From the NCBI RefSeq assembly GCF_003367475.1, contig NZ_QRHA01000001.1, forward strand, positions 1 through 64,000: a DNA stretch of 64,000 bases, written 5' to 3'. The DNA comes from Alteromonas aestuariivivens (GTDB lineage: Bacteria; Pseudomonadota; Gammaproteobacteria; Enterobacterales; Alteromonadaceae). This document shows positions 10,001 to 18,139 of this stretch, one piece after another. The first letter of the stretch is position 1, and each line of letters begins with the position of its first letter. Under the pieces are notes generated by a model. That model had not been told where the DNA came from. It searched no databases and saw only the letters and a program-made list of their open reading frames with translations. The position numbers and the translations under genes were made by a program.

Positions 10001-10216
10001 ATGCCGGGGGCCGGCAGTGTGATTTATCGGGGCCTGGCTGCGGTTATTGTTGGAGGCATGACCATTAGCACCGTCTTTACCCTGATCCTGCTGCCAACCC
10101 TTTTGCAACTTCAGCTTCCCAAGTGGAGCACGCGCTCACAGGATGCTCAGGCAGGCACCTTTTCCGGCGGGCACCTTGGGCAGGCGAAACAGCAAAAATT
10201 TAATGATATCAATTGA
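7082..10216 (+). CDS. RND efflux transporter permease (HAE1/AcrB-like)
   Basis: An inner-membrane, proton-driven multidrug pump subunit of 1044 residues, the usual AcrB-family length. An N-terminal membrane helix follows the start, two large periplasmic loops are present, and two membrane bundles follow. Helix 4 carries GMVLDAAIVVLEN, so only one of the two AcrB aspartates is kept. The helix-10 segment is GLVVNNAILLV, with Asn where AcrB has Lys. It differs in proton-relay residues from textbook AcrB. The adaptor gene follows 12 nt downstream with a strong ribosome site, so the order pump-adaptor is reversed from acrAB. No outer-membrane channel gene is nearby; it probably shares a TolC homologue. 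The ATG at 7082 has no clear ribosome site. Substrate unknown. Confidence 0.9.
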   Translation: MDITRSAIRNVSAVTIVVALVAALGLHSLFKLPVQLFPDIERPTISIQTFWRAASPLEIESEILEPQEEVLQGLPGLRSMNAWANQGNAWINLEFGLETDMQKTLIEVISRMNRVPPLPRDALSPSIMMGGWGGGAPALTYFFLQRLPGNPNEINSYVTYFEDVVRPQLESIPGVARVRMESGVGGDEEFQIVFDPFRAAELGIDLNNTASLLGGSNDVSGGFVDVGRRRYTLRFEGRYAPEQMGEMILEWRNGSPVKLQDIAEIRIRRADGSNYSVQNGNPAISVRVDRENSANVLSTLEAVKARVASLNETELAHQQLTMVQSFDASVFIYRAINLVTSNLFMGILLAVGILWLFMRQMRATLIVALAIPISLLSTFVVLKITGRSLNIISLAGLAFAVGMVLDAAIVVLENIVRKQKTIPNREEASYEATKEVFGALVASTATTVAIFIPVMFLNDVEGQLFADLALTIAIAVSISLVVAVTVLPVVASRWLHHKVPDDRLSARWASWSNAVMRLTSGRGSRTAIILLLMGLPVGASFLLIPKLDYLPPVKRDAVDAFFNLPAGASDGFVQAEVMDLVVERLKPYMAGEKQPALKNYYIITWPNGGTLGVRARDQSQVKTLEALVRDEILKELPDTSAFAMQGNLFGGFGNGRSIDVRLQSTDQEGLAAAAQTGLDLLRATFPGANVRANPSLEQAEPELQFTPNDSRMMEVGYTRQQLANLVRIMGDGLYVGEYFDGIKRMNIIFRSEDWASPEQLATTPIMTPGGEMVQLGELVAIERAVGPSQIQRVDRRRTLTLNFNPPEGMTLEEAMNTIEEQVEPEIAALMPSDGVINYAGSADSLKGAISTMSQNFLMAMGLLVMLMAGLFRSLKDSLLVVVSIPLATVGGILAIRILNVFTFQPMDLLTMIGFVILLGLVVNNAILLVHQTRNGERQGLERREAVHQAILLRMRPIFMSTLTSIFGMLPLMLMPGAGSVIYRGLAAVIVGGMTISTVFTLILLPTLLQLQLPKWSTRSQDAQAGTFSGGHLGQAKQQKFNDIN

Positions 10217-10228
10217 AGGAGGGGGATT

Positions 10229-11317
10229 ATGGGACAGCTAGTTCAAAGTTCATTAATGCTGATAGCACTGTTGGGTGCCTCAGCCCATCAGACATCGCAG
10301 GCACAGCAACCCCCGGAGCAGCCCCCGTTGCTGGTTGAAATTGGTGATGTTCGCTTGGAACACATTGCAGAACAAATATGGGTGCCGGGGTCCGTCGTAA
10401 GCCGCACTGATTCTGATATTGCTTCGGAAGTTGCCGGGCGGGTTATCTGGATGGCGGAAGTTGGGGATGAGGTGGAAGCTGGCGACGTGCTGGTAAAACT
10501 GGATGACCAGCGCTTGCAGATTGAACTTAGCCAGGATCGTGCAGATATCAGAAAGTGGCAGACTCGGGTGGAAATGCTGGACCGCAAGTTGTCCCGTTTC
10601 ACCAGTATGGCGGCAAGCCAGAACGTCTCAAAAGATGAACTGGATGAAGCGGAGGCAGATTTGCATGTTGCTCACCAGGAGTTGGAGCAGGCGCGCTTGA
10701 ACCTGGCTCTGACGGAATATCAAATCGCTCAAAGTGAGGTCAGGGCACCCTTTGCATCATTGGTTGTGGCCCGCTTGCAGTCACCGGGCGAATATACCGC
10801 CGTTGGGCAAAATCTGATGCGTATCGTCGACCCTACCCAGGTTGAAGCGACAGTCCGAGCCCCCTTGAGTGTCATTCCCTACATAGAGCGGGGAATGGAG
10901 GTTGTAGTCAGAAATCGACATCATCAGGCCAGTCTGCCCGTCAGAGCGCTGGTTCCGGTGGGTAATGCAGAATCAAGGATGATGGAGTTAAGGGTTACCT
11001 TGGCGCCGGATGATTTTGCTATTGGCAGTGCTGTGCGCGTGGCATTGCCTAACAGTGCCTATCACAAGGGGATGACGGTGCCCAGGGATGCCTTGGTGCT
11101 GCGAAGGGCCGGTGCTTTTATTTACCAGATTGACACGGAAAATCAGGCCAGCCAGGTAGCGGTTAAAACCGGAATTGGGGTGGGAGACCGAATTGAAGTT
11201 TTTGGAAATGTCACCCAAAGTGCGCCCGTCGTTGTTCGCGGAGCGGAAGTCCTGAGGCCGGGGCAAAAGGTACGTTTTTTAAAGGGGGCCGAGGAAGAGT
11301 TGGCTGCGCTTAATTAG
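10229..11317 (+). CDS. RND efflux periplasmic adaptor subunit (HlyD/AcrA family)
   Basis: This 362-residue adaptor links the pump encoded just upstream to an outer-membrane channel. Residues 1-26 form a signal peptide. The lipoyl-like half-motifs (GRVIWMAEVGDEVEAGDVL and later VRAPFASLVV) bracket a helical hairpin at about 95-165 rich in Glu/Gln, as expected for the family. The C-terminal beta-barrel and membrane-proximal domains follow. The start is secure: GAAGGAGGGGG lies 5-15 nt before the ATG. It is co-transcribed with the RND gene (12-nt gap). No regulator is adjacent. Confidence 0.9.
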   Translation: MGQLVQSSLMLIALLGASAHQTSQAQQPPEQPPLLVEIGDVRLEHIAEQIWVPGSVVSRTDSDIASEVAGRVIWMAEVGDEVEAGDVLVKLDDQRLQIELSQDRADIRKWQTRVEMLDRKLSRFTSMAASQNVSKDELDEAEADLHVAHQELEQARLNLALTEYQIAQSEVRAPFASLVVARLQSPGEYTAVGQNLMRIVDPTQVEATVRAPLSVIPYIERGMEVVVRNRHHQASLPVRALVPVGNAESRMMELRVTLAPDDFAIGSAVRVALPNSAYHKGMTVPRDALVLRRAGAFIYQIDTENQASQVAVKTGIGVGDRIEVFGNVTQSAPVVVRGAEVLRPGQKVRFLKGAEEELAALN

Positions 11318-11340
11318 CCTGTTGATGTGTGTTTGATAGC

Positions 11341-11541
11341 TCAGCGGGTGGATGAACCTTTACCTGGGTCGAGCCATTGTCTGATGATTAGCATTAGCTC
11401 CAATGAGGCAAAAGAAAGCAGGGTGACAGCAAAAACCTGGTTACTCTGAATAAATGAAGCGGCGAAAAACAGCAAACTTGCAGCAGCTGAGAACAATAAC
11501 AGCCCGAAATGACCGAGTATGGACATTCTTGCCTGCGACAT
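11341..11541 (-). CDS. Small two-helix membrane protein, unknown function
   Basis: A 66-residue protein with two hydrophobic stretches (about residues 9-29 and 33-52) and a short polar tail. I do not recognise the family. The ATG at 11541 is preferred over an upstream in-frame start because AGAGGA lies 6 nt before it and the upstream codons encode an unstructured basic stretch. It is convergent with the RND adaptor gene, with stop codons about 20 bp apart, and has no clear operon partner. Confidence 0.55.
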   Translation of the reverse strand: MSQARMSILGHFGLLLFSAAASLLFFAASFIQSNQVFAVTLLSFASLELMLIIRQWLDPGKGSSTR

Positions 11542-11775
11542 GGTTTTTCCTCTGGTGTTTCTCGTGTTGAACTGCGCATTGTGCTTTCGTCTATGTTCAG
11601 CACAGGTCACGGTTTTATGCGAATGAATACCCGCAGGCAGCTCGCATATGACAAGGCTCTATACGTAAAGCGAGGGCTCCGGGGATAAAGTGGTAAGCGA
11701 GCTACAGCTCCCTTGTTACAGATTAGCAGGATTATTTTTGGACTGCGCACATCTTTTTCTTTCTTTTTCATCAAA

Positions 11776-12279
11776 TCAGGGAAGCTGCACCGAATGAAGG
11801 GTGACGGTGGTGGTGCCAGCATCAAGGGTGATTTCAAACAAAGTACCATAATCCTCTTCTTTGATTGAAAACACCGGCCCGCCGAGCAATCGAATCAGTT
11901 CCGGGGTGGTGTTACTGTGGCCTACCACTAAAGCGTTAATTTGATTTTTTCGCAGTGCTGAGGCGAGTTCAACCAATTCCGTTGGCTGATAATAATTGAG
12001 GGTCAGACCCTTTAACCGTGCCAGAGGGGTGGCCGTTTGCACGCATCTCAGGTACTCGGTGGAATAGATTGCGGCAATATCCGTGCTCTGCAAAACTTTT
12101 TCAAGTTGTTGTGCTCTGGCCTGCCCTTTTGGGCTGAGCGGCGGGTTCGATGGCAGACTTTCTTTTTCGTAATGGCGGGTAAGGTAAAGGGTGGTTGCAG
12201 CGCAACAGGTCAATGAGTAGGTGAACAGTACTACGAAAAGTACCGCTGTGCTGCAGAGGCTGATACAGGAATTGAACAT
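11776..12279 (-). CDS. Exported histidine phosphatase superfamily protein (SixA-like)
   Basis: A 167-residue protein of the phosphoglycerate-mutase-like histidine phosphatase fold. An N-terminal hydrophobic segment (about residues 5-28) looks like a signal peptide or anchor, so the enzyme likely acts outside the cytoplasm. The catalytic histidine lies in TRHYEKE just after it, where most relatives have RHG or RHAEK. The second histidine is in VVGHSNTTPE. The family removes phosphate from small molecules or phosphohistidine proteins; the substrate here is unknown. It lies 28 nt downstream of polB on the same strand and may be co-transcribed. The ribosome site is poor (GGAG 12 nt upstream). Confidence 0.78.
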   Translation of the reverse strand: MFNSCISLCSTAVLFVVLFTYSLTCCAATTLYLTRHYEKESLPSNPPLSPKGQARAQQLEKVLQSTDIAAIYSTEYLRCVQTATPLARLKGLTLNYYQPTELVELASALRKNQINALVVGHSNTTPELIRLLGGPVFSIKEEDYGTLFEITLDAGTTTVTLHSVQLP

Positions 12280-12307
12280 TGCGGCCGGGCGCTCCGGTGG
12301 GGCGGCA

Positions 12308-14659
12308 TTAGAATAACCCTAGCTGTTCATTGGCCAGGGCGTCAAAGCTTAAATCTATAAATGGCAGGATGCTGTCGGCAATCGGACGTATCTGTTTCTC
12401 AATGTAGTGTTCATAATCCAGCGGGTGGGTCTGGCATTCAGTGGTCTGCGGCCCCTGAGTGGTGATTACATACTTAACTACTGTGCGGTTTTGGTAGCGG
12501 GCTGTGCCAGACTGCTGCTGCGCAAGGCGTGCGGCCCTCACATGAGGGGGGACTGACTTGGTATAGTGTTGTAATGGCTTGCGCAGCCGTTTGCTGTAAA
12601 CCAGGCGGTTGTCGAGTTGGCCACTGCGAATGCTCAATACGGTATCGCGTACACACTCTTCCACTTTCTCACCAAGAAAGACTTTGCGATAGAGGGTTTT
12701 CTGGAAATCCTTGGCAACATCGGTCCAGTCGGAGCGAACGTTTTCAAGCCCTTTGAATATCAGTTCATCCTGACCATTTTTACTGATTAACCCAGCATAA
12801 CGCTTCTTACTGCCTTGTTCCGAGCCGCGTATGGTAGGCATAAAAAACTGTTTGAAATGGGTTTCAAATTCTATTTCCAGAAAGCAATCGAGCGCCAGTT
12901 CTTCCTTTAGCTTTGCACGCCACCTCTGGTTTATCGCGGATTCAAGCTGCTTGCCAATTTCAATGGCATGCCCGTCCTCGCTTACGCCTTCAAGGTGAAC
13001 AAAAGTAGAATCCGTGTCGCCGTAAATAACCCGGTAACCAAGCTCTGTAATCCACTGGGCGGTAGTCTGCATGATTTGGTGCCCCCGTAGGGTAATTGAG
13101 CTCGCCAGACGGGGGTCGTAAAACGGGCAGCCACCACTACCCAAAACGCCATAAAAGGAGTTCATCAGGATCTTGATAGCATGTGAACGTGGGGCATCCT
13201 GCTGGCGTTTGGCTTCATCCCGCTGTGCCCATAAATTCGCGATTATGTCGGGCAGAAAATGCTTGTTGCGTGAGAAGAAAGCACCTTTGAATCCAGGGAT
13301 GGCAGACTCGGGTTGCAGCAACCCTTCTGCCAGCCCCATGGGGTCAATTTTAAAGGTACGAATGATAGAGGGGTACAGACTTTTGAAATCCAGCACCAGC
13401 ACATGTCGGTACAGGCCGGGGACAGAGTTCATCACGTAACCACCGGGGCTGGCCAGGCCACCGTCCTGCGGGCGCAAGCCACTCACATAGCCCGCCCGGT
13501 GGAGTTTTGGCAGATAAACATTGAGAAATGCGGCCACTGAACCACCCGGCCGGCTCATGTCCAAACCGGTAAGTGTGCTGCGCAGCACGAGGAAATCGAT
13601 CATTCGGGTGGCGGCGGCGATTTCATTCACCAGCACGCAATCCTGAAAGTTGTAATCTGCCAGCTCGTCGGGTGACTCCTGATAGAATGTTTTTATCGTG
13701 CCCAGTTTGTCCTCATCGACGATGAGCTTGTTCTTTCCGAGTAACTGAGAAGCGACATTGTCCAGTGAGAAAGACTCGAAATGGTAGGTCATGGTTTTGA
13801 GCGCTTCAATGCCGTCAATCACACAACGGCCCGGCACCTCGACAATGGTTTGCCCGTTTTCCCACTCCCGTACACTCAGCGGGGAGTGTTCGCGCCCTAT
13901 ATTCAGAGGCATACCGAGGCGTTTTGCAGCCCGCTCCAGAACCGCCAGATCAAATTGTTTTACGTTCCAGCCCAAGAGTATGTCGGGGTCTGCTTGGGTA
14001 AGCGTTTGCTGAAATTCTTCCAGCAGCTGCTTTTCGGTGGTTACCCGAATTCTTTCATAATCAGGCCGGAGGCCATCGGATAAAAAGGGTTGCCCAATAT
14101 CCACAATCATTACCCGATTGCAATTCGGACCGGCAACGGCAATGGAAAACAGCCGCTCATGTTCATCACATTCGATATCAAAGCTCAGGGCTCGCAACTG
14201 AGGCAAGAAAGTGTTTCCTTTGACCTTCGCATTCAGCCGGGTGCCAGATGCATCCGGAATTTCCGCCTGGTAGGACAGACTTCCATAGGCAAATCGCTCC
14301 ATCAAAAAGCGGTCCTGCAATTTGACGTCGGCTTCATAGAGGCTTAAGCCATGTTCGTCGGCCAGCCTGCGAAGCCGGAACTGCTCTGACTCGTTGCGGG
14401 CCCGCAACATGACTAATGGAATTTGTTCAAGCGTTTTGAGGCTGGTGTCCTCAAGTGAAACAGACAACCTGTGTTGACTGATTAATTGTCTGACTTTCTG
14501 ATGCTGGTGGGTTGGGGAAAAACATACCGGGTTTTGAGCTGCAGACATTAACTTTACTGGCCCGCGTATGGTAGCAACCCACAACTCAACGTGATCCCGG
14601 TTGCCCAGTCGCAGCGTTCGCCTTGTCAGTAAAAAGCCATCTCCGTTTTCAACCTGCAT
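12308..14659 (-). CDS. polB: DNA polymerase II (family B)
   Basis: The 783-residue product is a family B replicative-repair polymerase with proofreading, full length against E. coli Pol II. The 3'-5' exonuclease motif I is FDIECDE (D161, E163), motif II is WNVKQFD (about 231-237) and motif III contains YNFQDCV. Polymerase motif A is DFKSLYPSI (D424), motif B has KILMNSFYG (about 496-504) and motif C is YGDTDST (546-552); KKRY follows. The enzyme does translesion and replication-restart synthesis. GAGG lies 7 nt before the ATG. In E. coli polB belongs to the SOS regulon, but I see no clear LexA box in the 195 bp upstream. The histidine phosphatase gene follows after 28 nt. Confidence 0.96.
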   Translation of the reverse strand: MQVENGDGFLLTRRTLRLGNRDHVELWVATIRGPVKLMSAAQNPVCFSPTHQHQKVRQLISQHRLSVSLEDTSLKTLEQIPLVMLRARNESEQFRLRRLADEHGLSLYEADVKLQDRFLMERFAYGSLSYQAEIPDASGTRLNAKVKGNTFLPQLRALSFDIECDEHERLFSIAVAGPNCNRVMIVDIGQPFLSDGLRPDYERIRVTTEKQLLEEFQQTLTQADPDILLGWNVKQFDLAVLERAAKRLGMPLNIGREHSPLSVREWENGQTIVEVPGRCVIDGIEALKTMTYHFESFSLDNVASQLLGKNKLIVDEDKLGTIKTFYQESPDELADYNFQDCVLVNEIAAATRMIDFLVLRSTLTGLDMSRPGGSVAAFLNVYLPKLHRAGYVSGLRPQDGGLASPGGYVMNSVPGLYRHVLVLDFKSLYPSIIRTFKIDPMGLAEGLLQPESAIPGFKGAFFSRNKHFLPDIIANLWAQRDEAKRQQDAPRSHAIKILMNSFYGVLGSGGCPFYDPRLASSITLRGHQIMQTTAQWITELGYRVIYGDTDSTFVHLEGVSEDGHAIEIGKQLESAINQRWRAKLKEELALDCFLEIEFETHFKQFFMPTIRGSEQGSKKRYAGLISKNGQDELIFKGLENVRSDWTDVAKDFQKTLYRKVFLGEKVEECVRDTVLSIRSGQLDNRLVYSKRLRKPLQHYTKSVPPHVRAARLAQQQSGTARYQNRTVVKYVITTQGPQTTECQTHPLDYEHYIEKQIRPIADSILPFIDLSFDALANEQLGLF

Positions 14660-14854
14660 GAAAGTACCTCGTGAATGCCAGGCTAGTTTACCTTAAAGTT
14701 GGTGCCGCAGGGTGGGTGACTTTGCTACAAAACCCGTGAAACACAGGGCAGTAATGGAGTGTTCGGTTGAATTATCGGGTTCCATTCTTAATGCCGTCTT
14801 GTTTTTAGGTTGGCTTGAACGTAGAACATAGCCATAAATAAAGAGATTTATTAA

Positions 14855-15925
14855 ATGATTTATCTGGATTTTCCGTTGCCCCAACTTCAGCAGACCGTTG
14901 AAATTATGCCCGGCGTGCTGTGGTTAAGAATGCCATTGCCATTCGAACTGGACCACATAAACCTGTATCTGCTTGAGAGTCAGGAAGGGTGGTATCTGGT
15001 GGATACGGGGTTAAATACCTCCCTAACCCGTGAGTGTTGGCTGGCTGTACTTGATGATCTGGACAAACCCCTGGCAGGGGTTCTGGTAACCCACATGCAC
15101 CCGGACCACCTTGGCCTGGCCGGTTGGTTGTGCGACAGGTTTCGGGTTCCTCTGTGGATGACCGAGCGGGAATATTTCGCTGCCCGGGCCCTTTTACCCG
15201 GGCCTAATGATGCGGCCCGGTGGACCGATGAAGCTTATTTTATTCAGGCAGGATTGCCGCCTGATATGGTGAAAGAAAGGGTGGCTGGTCAGCAGGGGTT
15301 CGGGGCGGTGGTCAGTGCTGTCCCACTGGCCTATCGCAGACTGGTAGATGGTCAGGTGCTGGATATTGGAGGTAACAGCTGGCAGGTGATGGTTGGTCGA
15401 GGGCATTCCCCTGAACACGCTTGCCTCTATTGTGCCGACAAGCGGGTATTGCTGGCCGGGGATCATATACTGCCTTCCATCTCTCCGAATATTGGCTGTT
15501 ATGCCACCGAACCGGAAGCGGACAGCCTGCGGGATTATTTTGAATCCCTCATGCCGTTCAGCGCACTGCCGGACGACGTCATAGTATTGCCTGCACACAA
15601 TCGGCCGTTTCGGCGGGTGGCAGACCGGGTTATTTCGCTGGTGCAACACCATTATACCCATCTCAATGCGCTGCTCGATTTTTGTTATCAACCCCGAACT
15701 CTGTATGAATGCCTGCCCACTCTTTTTAACCGCAAGTTGACAGGATACAACCTCTATTTTGCGGTTGCCGAATGTCTCGCACACCTGAATTTTTTGCTGT
15801 CAGAGCGAAGGATGGGCCGACGCATGAACAATGCGGGCGTTTACGAATACCATTCGGTATCCATGCAGAGATATCCAGCAGGCCCTGCTGAGCTGAAGGG
15901 AGGAATGGGAATTTTTCCGGTCTAA
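14855..15925 (+). CDS. Metallo-beta-lactamase-fold hydrolase
   Basis: A 356-residue cytoplasmic protein with no signal peptide. The binuclear metal site is complete: THMHPDH at about residues 79-85, GRGHSPEHA for the third histidine region, AGDHILP for the bridging aspartate, and PAHNRPF for the last histidine. The C-terminal 100 residues are helical, as in LACTB2-like hydrolases. The family includes thioesterases, glyoxalase II and nucleases; I cannot assign the substrate. It faces the aminotransferase gene convergently, with a shared hairpin terminator between them. It is probably monocistronic. Confidence 0.85.
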   Translation: MIYLDFPLPQLQQTVEIMPGVLWLRMPLPFELDHINLYLLESQEGWYLVDTGLNTSLTRECWLAVLDDLDKPLAGVLVTHMHPDHLGLAGWLCDRFRVPLWMTEREYFAARALLPGPNDAARWTDEAYFIQAGLPPDMVKERVAGQQGFGAVVSAVPLAYRRLVDGQVLDIGGNSWQVMVGRGHSPEHACLYCADKRVLLAGDHILPSISPNIGCYATEPEADSLRDYFESLMPFSALPDDVIVLPAHNRPFRRVADRVISLVQHHYTHLNALLDFCYQPRTLYECLPTLFNRKLTGYNLYFAVAECLAHLNFLLSERRMGRRMNNAGVYEYHSVSMQRYPAGPAELKGGMGIFPV

Positions 15926-15949
15926 CAAAAAGGCGCCAGAAGGCGCCTT
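15925..15949 (-). terminator. Hairpin terminator for the aminotransferase operon
   Basis: AGGCGCC (15931-15937) pairs with GGCGCCT (15942-15948) around an AGAA loop. On the minus strand the stem is followed by five T residues, so it fits as the terminator of the TonB receptor-TauE-aminotransferase operon. It also lies directly after the plus-strand hydrolase gene and may work both ways. Confidence 0.75.
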
Positions 15950-15966
15950 AGAGTGTTGATGAAATA

Positions 15967-17139
15967 TCAGCTCTTCATGGCTTTGTACATGCCTTCCAGT
16001 GCTTTGGGCATAGCATCTACGTACATTTTCACATCTTCGATTTTACCCATACTCACGCGCGACCAAGGGGTATAGGTGCGATATTTGCCACGGATCAGCA
16101 CGTTGTGTTTTTCCATCTCAGCGCGGAAGAGGTCTGCGTCACCGTCGCCCAGGTTTACATAGATAAAGTTGGTGCTGGATGGCAAAGCGGTCAGGCCGTT
16201 TGCTTTTACCGCCGTCATTACCATGTCCCTGGCTTCGAGGATTTTGTCTTTGGCAAAAGTCAAAAACGCATCATCGTTGTAGGTTGCGATTGCTGCCGCC
16301 AGGCCCGCCTGGTTAAGCGTGTATCCGCCCATTCCGTACTGGTTTATCCACTGGGTATTTTCCGGCGAGGCAATCATATAGCCTACCCGTAACCCAGCAA
16401 GGCCATAAATCTTTGAAAACGTTCGTGCCACGATAACGTTATGGCCCGCCTTTACCAGAGGGATCATGGAGTGCTTCGGTGGGTCATCCGTCAACTCGTT
16501 GTAGGCTTCATCAACCAGTACCAGGGTTTTCTTCGAAGCTTTAATACAAAATTCACGCAGTTTTACCGGGTCTACGATGGTCCCGGTAGGGTTGTTGGGG
16601 TTGGTAATGTGTACCATGCCTACCGAATCGTCGATGGCGTCATACATGGCGTCCAGATCAATACCCAGTTCAGCGGTATTGGCAACCCGGCGGATTTCCG
16701 GCGCGCCCTGCTTTTGAGGAGCCTTGGAAGTGGTGTCCCAGAACAGGTCCGGCCCTAGAATAACTCCCTTTTTGGACGCGGCGAGTGCAGCGTAAGAGAG
16801 TACCGGGCTTGAACCTGAGCTCATTGAGATGTTTTCACGTGCCAGACCATGCCTTTCCGCAATCATGTCAATCAGCGTCATAGCTGCAGTGTAAGCGTAG
16901 TAAGCCCCGCCGCTGGTGGACGCTTCCATAATGGCTTTCAATGCATCCGGGCTTGGGCCGTAGGGGTTTTCATTGGCATTCAGTTTGGCAATGCCTGGGG
17001 TAGGCCCGTATTGTACTTTGGGCAGAACAGTTTCGGGGGCAGCGGCCAGCCCGGCGGACGTCAGAATGCCCGATGCACCCAATGCTGTGGTAGCCAGACT
17101 GCCACCTAAAAAAATTCTTCTTGAAGGATTATAAGTCAT
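15967..17139 (-). CDS. Tat-exported class I/II PLP aminotransferase (HisC-like)
   Basis: 390 residues. The N-terminus carries a twin-arginine signal (SRRIFLGG at 6-13, then an Ala/Gly-rich hydrophobic stretch to about 34), so the folded, cofactor-loaded enzyme should be exported to the periplasm. The PLP fold is complete: NANENPYGPSP (54-64), NPNNPTG (180-186), the D210-x-x-Y pair and the Schiff-base lysine K243 in TFSKIYGLAG. The sequence is nearest to histidinol-phosphate/aromatic aminotransferases, but a periplasmic location argues against histidine biosynthesis. GAGGA lies 7 nt before the ATG. It is the last gene of an operon with a TonB receptor and a TauE/SafE permease, so it may act on an imported amine or amino acid derivative (inference). 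Confidence 0.85.
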   Translation of the reverse strand: MTYNPSRRIFLGGSLATTALGASGILTSAGLAAAPETVLPKVQYGPTPGIAKLNANENPYGPSPDALKAIMEASTSGGAYYAYTAAMTLIDMIAERHGLARENISMSSGSSPVLSYAALAASKKGVILGPDLFWDTTSKAPQKQGAPEIRRVANTAELGIDLDAMYDAIDDSVGMVHITNPNNPTGTIVDPVKLREFCIKASKKTLVLVDEAYNELTDDPPKHSMIPLVKAGHNVIVARTFSKIYGLAGLRVGYMIASPENTQWINQYGMGGYTLNQAGLAAAIATYNDDAFLTFAKDKILEARDMVMTAVKANGLTALPSSTNFIYVNLGDGDADLFRAEMEKHNVLIRGKYRTYTPWSRVSMGKIEDVKMYVDAMPKALEGMYKAMKS

Positions 17140-17168
17140 TACAAATTCCTCTTTTTATTTGAACTGCA

Positions 17169-18137
17169 TCAGAATGCTTTGATGAACATTGCAGCAGATA
17201 CAATTACCAAATAGATGCCGAACAAGCGCTTAAGCATCAGTTCGCTGAAACTGTGTGCCATCGATGCTCCAATTGGCGCTGTCATGATAGAGCCAATGCT
17301 GATGGCGATAAGGGCCGGTATATTGATGTAACCAATGGTGCCAACGGGCAAGCTGGCTGTTTCCGGGTGTTTCATAAACAGGAACCCGATTGCACCGGGA
17401 AGGCCAATCAAAAAACCAACTCCAGCTGCGGTGGCCACGGCCTGTTGCATGGTTCTGCGGCACATCACCATGGTGATAACCGTTGGTGTGCCACCACCAA
17501 TGCCCAGCAGTGCGGAAAAGCCGCCTAATACAAAGGCCAGTACAGCTTTGCCGATGCCGGTTGGCATGGAGAAGTACATCCCTGGGCGAACCACATAATT
17601 TGGGAACAGGAAGTACACTGAGTACAACAACACTCCTGCCGCGAAGACTACGGTCAGGCCTGCACTGCTGGTTACGTTGGCAATGAGAACACCGCCGACA
17701 ACACCCAGAACTAACCAGATTGCCCAGGATTTTAATACTTCAAAATCCACAGCGCCTCGGGCTTTGTGCGCGATAACCGAGCGTGCACTGGAAACCACGA
17801 TGGAAGCCAGAGACGTTCCAATCGCCACTTTCACAAGTTCGTCGGATTCGGGGGTGAAAAACGGAAATACGATAGACAATGCCGGAACCACCACAAAGCC
17901 ACCACCGTTGCCAAACAGGCCTGAGGTTATGCCAGCAATAGCTCCTGCGGTGCAAAGCGTAAGGACAAACCAGACCAGTTCCAGTTCCATAACTTCGCTA
18001 CTCCAGAGATCAGAAGGGCTAAAATAGAAAATAAGACCGAAAAAAAGCGCAGGCAGAAGCATGCGCTTTAACGAAGACAGGAGTAAGTCGGCCCGAAGGG
18101 CCGACTTACTGATTGCTTTAAATACTGCTAAAGCCAT
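17169..18137 (-). CDS. TauE/SafE family sulfite/organic-anion permease
   Basis: An integral membrane protein of up to 322 residues with about eight helices and the two glycine-rich repeats typical of the family (SGLFGNGGGFVVVPA and LLGIGGGTPT). Members export or import sulfite, sulfoacetate, taurine-derived anions and other organic acids. The first ATG lies 2 nt after the TonB receptor stop, but a 13-bp hairpin covers codons 10-19. An alternative ATG at 17990, with GGAG 10 nt upstream and just before the first canonical helix, gives a typical 273-residue protein. I keep the longest form because of operon spacing. The aminotransferase gene follows 29 nt downstream. Substrate unknown. Confidence 0.82.
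   Translation of the reverse strand: MALAVFKAISKSALRADLLLSSLKRMLLPALFFGLIFYFSPSDLWSSEVMELELVWFVLTLCTAGAIAGITSGLFGNGGGFVVVPALSIVFPFFTPESDELVKVAIGTSLASIVVSSARSVIAHKARGAVDFEVLKSWAIWLVLGVVGGVLIANVTSSAGLTVVFAAGVLLYSVYFLFPNYVVRPGMYFSMPTGIGKAVLAFVLGGFSALLGIGGGTPTVITMVMCRRTMQQAVATAAGVGFLIGLPGAIGFLFMKHPETASLPVGTIGYINIPALIAISIGSIMTAPIGASMAHSFSELMLKRLFGIYLVIVSAAMFIKAF
18082..18110 (-). other. Long perfect hairpin near the receptor-permease junction
   Basis: Thirteen perfectly paired bases (18082-18094 with 18098-18110) around a 3-nt loop form a very stable GC-rich stem with GTCGGCCC/GGGCCGAC at its tip. No T-run follows, so it is not a clear terminator. It may stabilise or cap the receptor mRNA, or lower read-through into the permease gene. 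If so, the permease probably starts downstream of it. Confidence 0.65.
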
Positions 18138-18139
18138 GA

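Noticed and set aside
14660-14854. Possible LexA box upstream of polB
   Set aside because: No CTG-N10-CAG with the expected spacing is visible before the polB start; SOS control cannot be supported.
15194-15784. Minus-strand frame (196 codons) opposite the metallo-hydrolase
   Set aside because: Antisense shadow of a gene with a full catalytic site.
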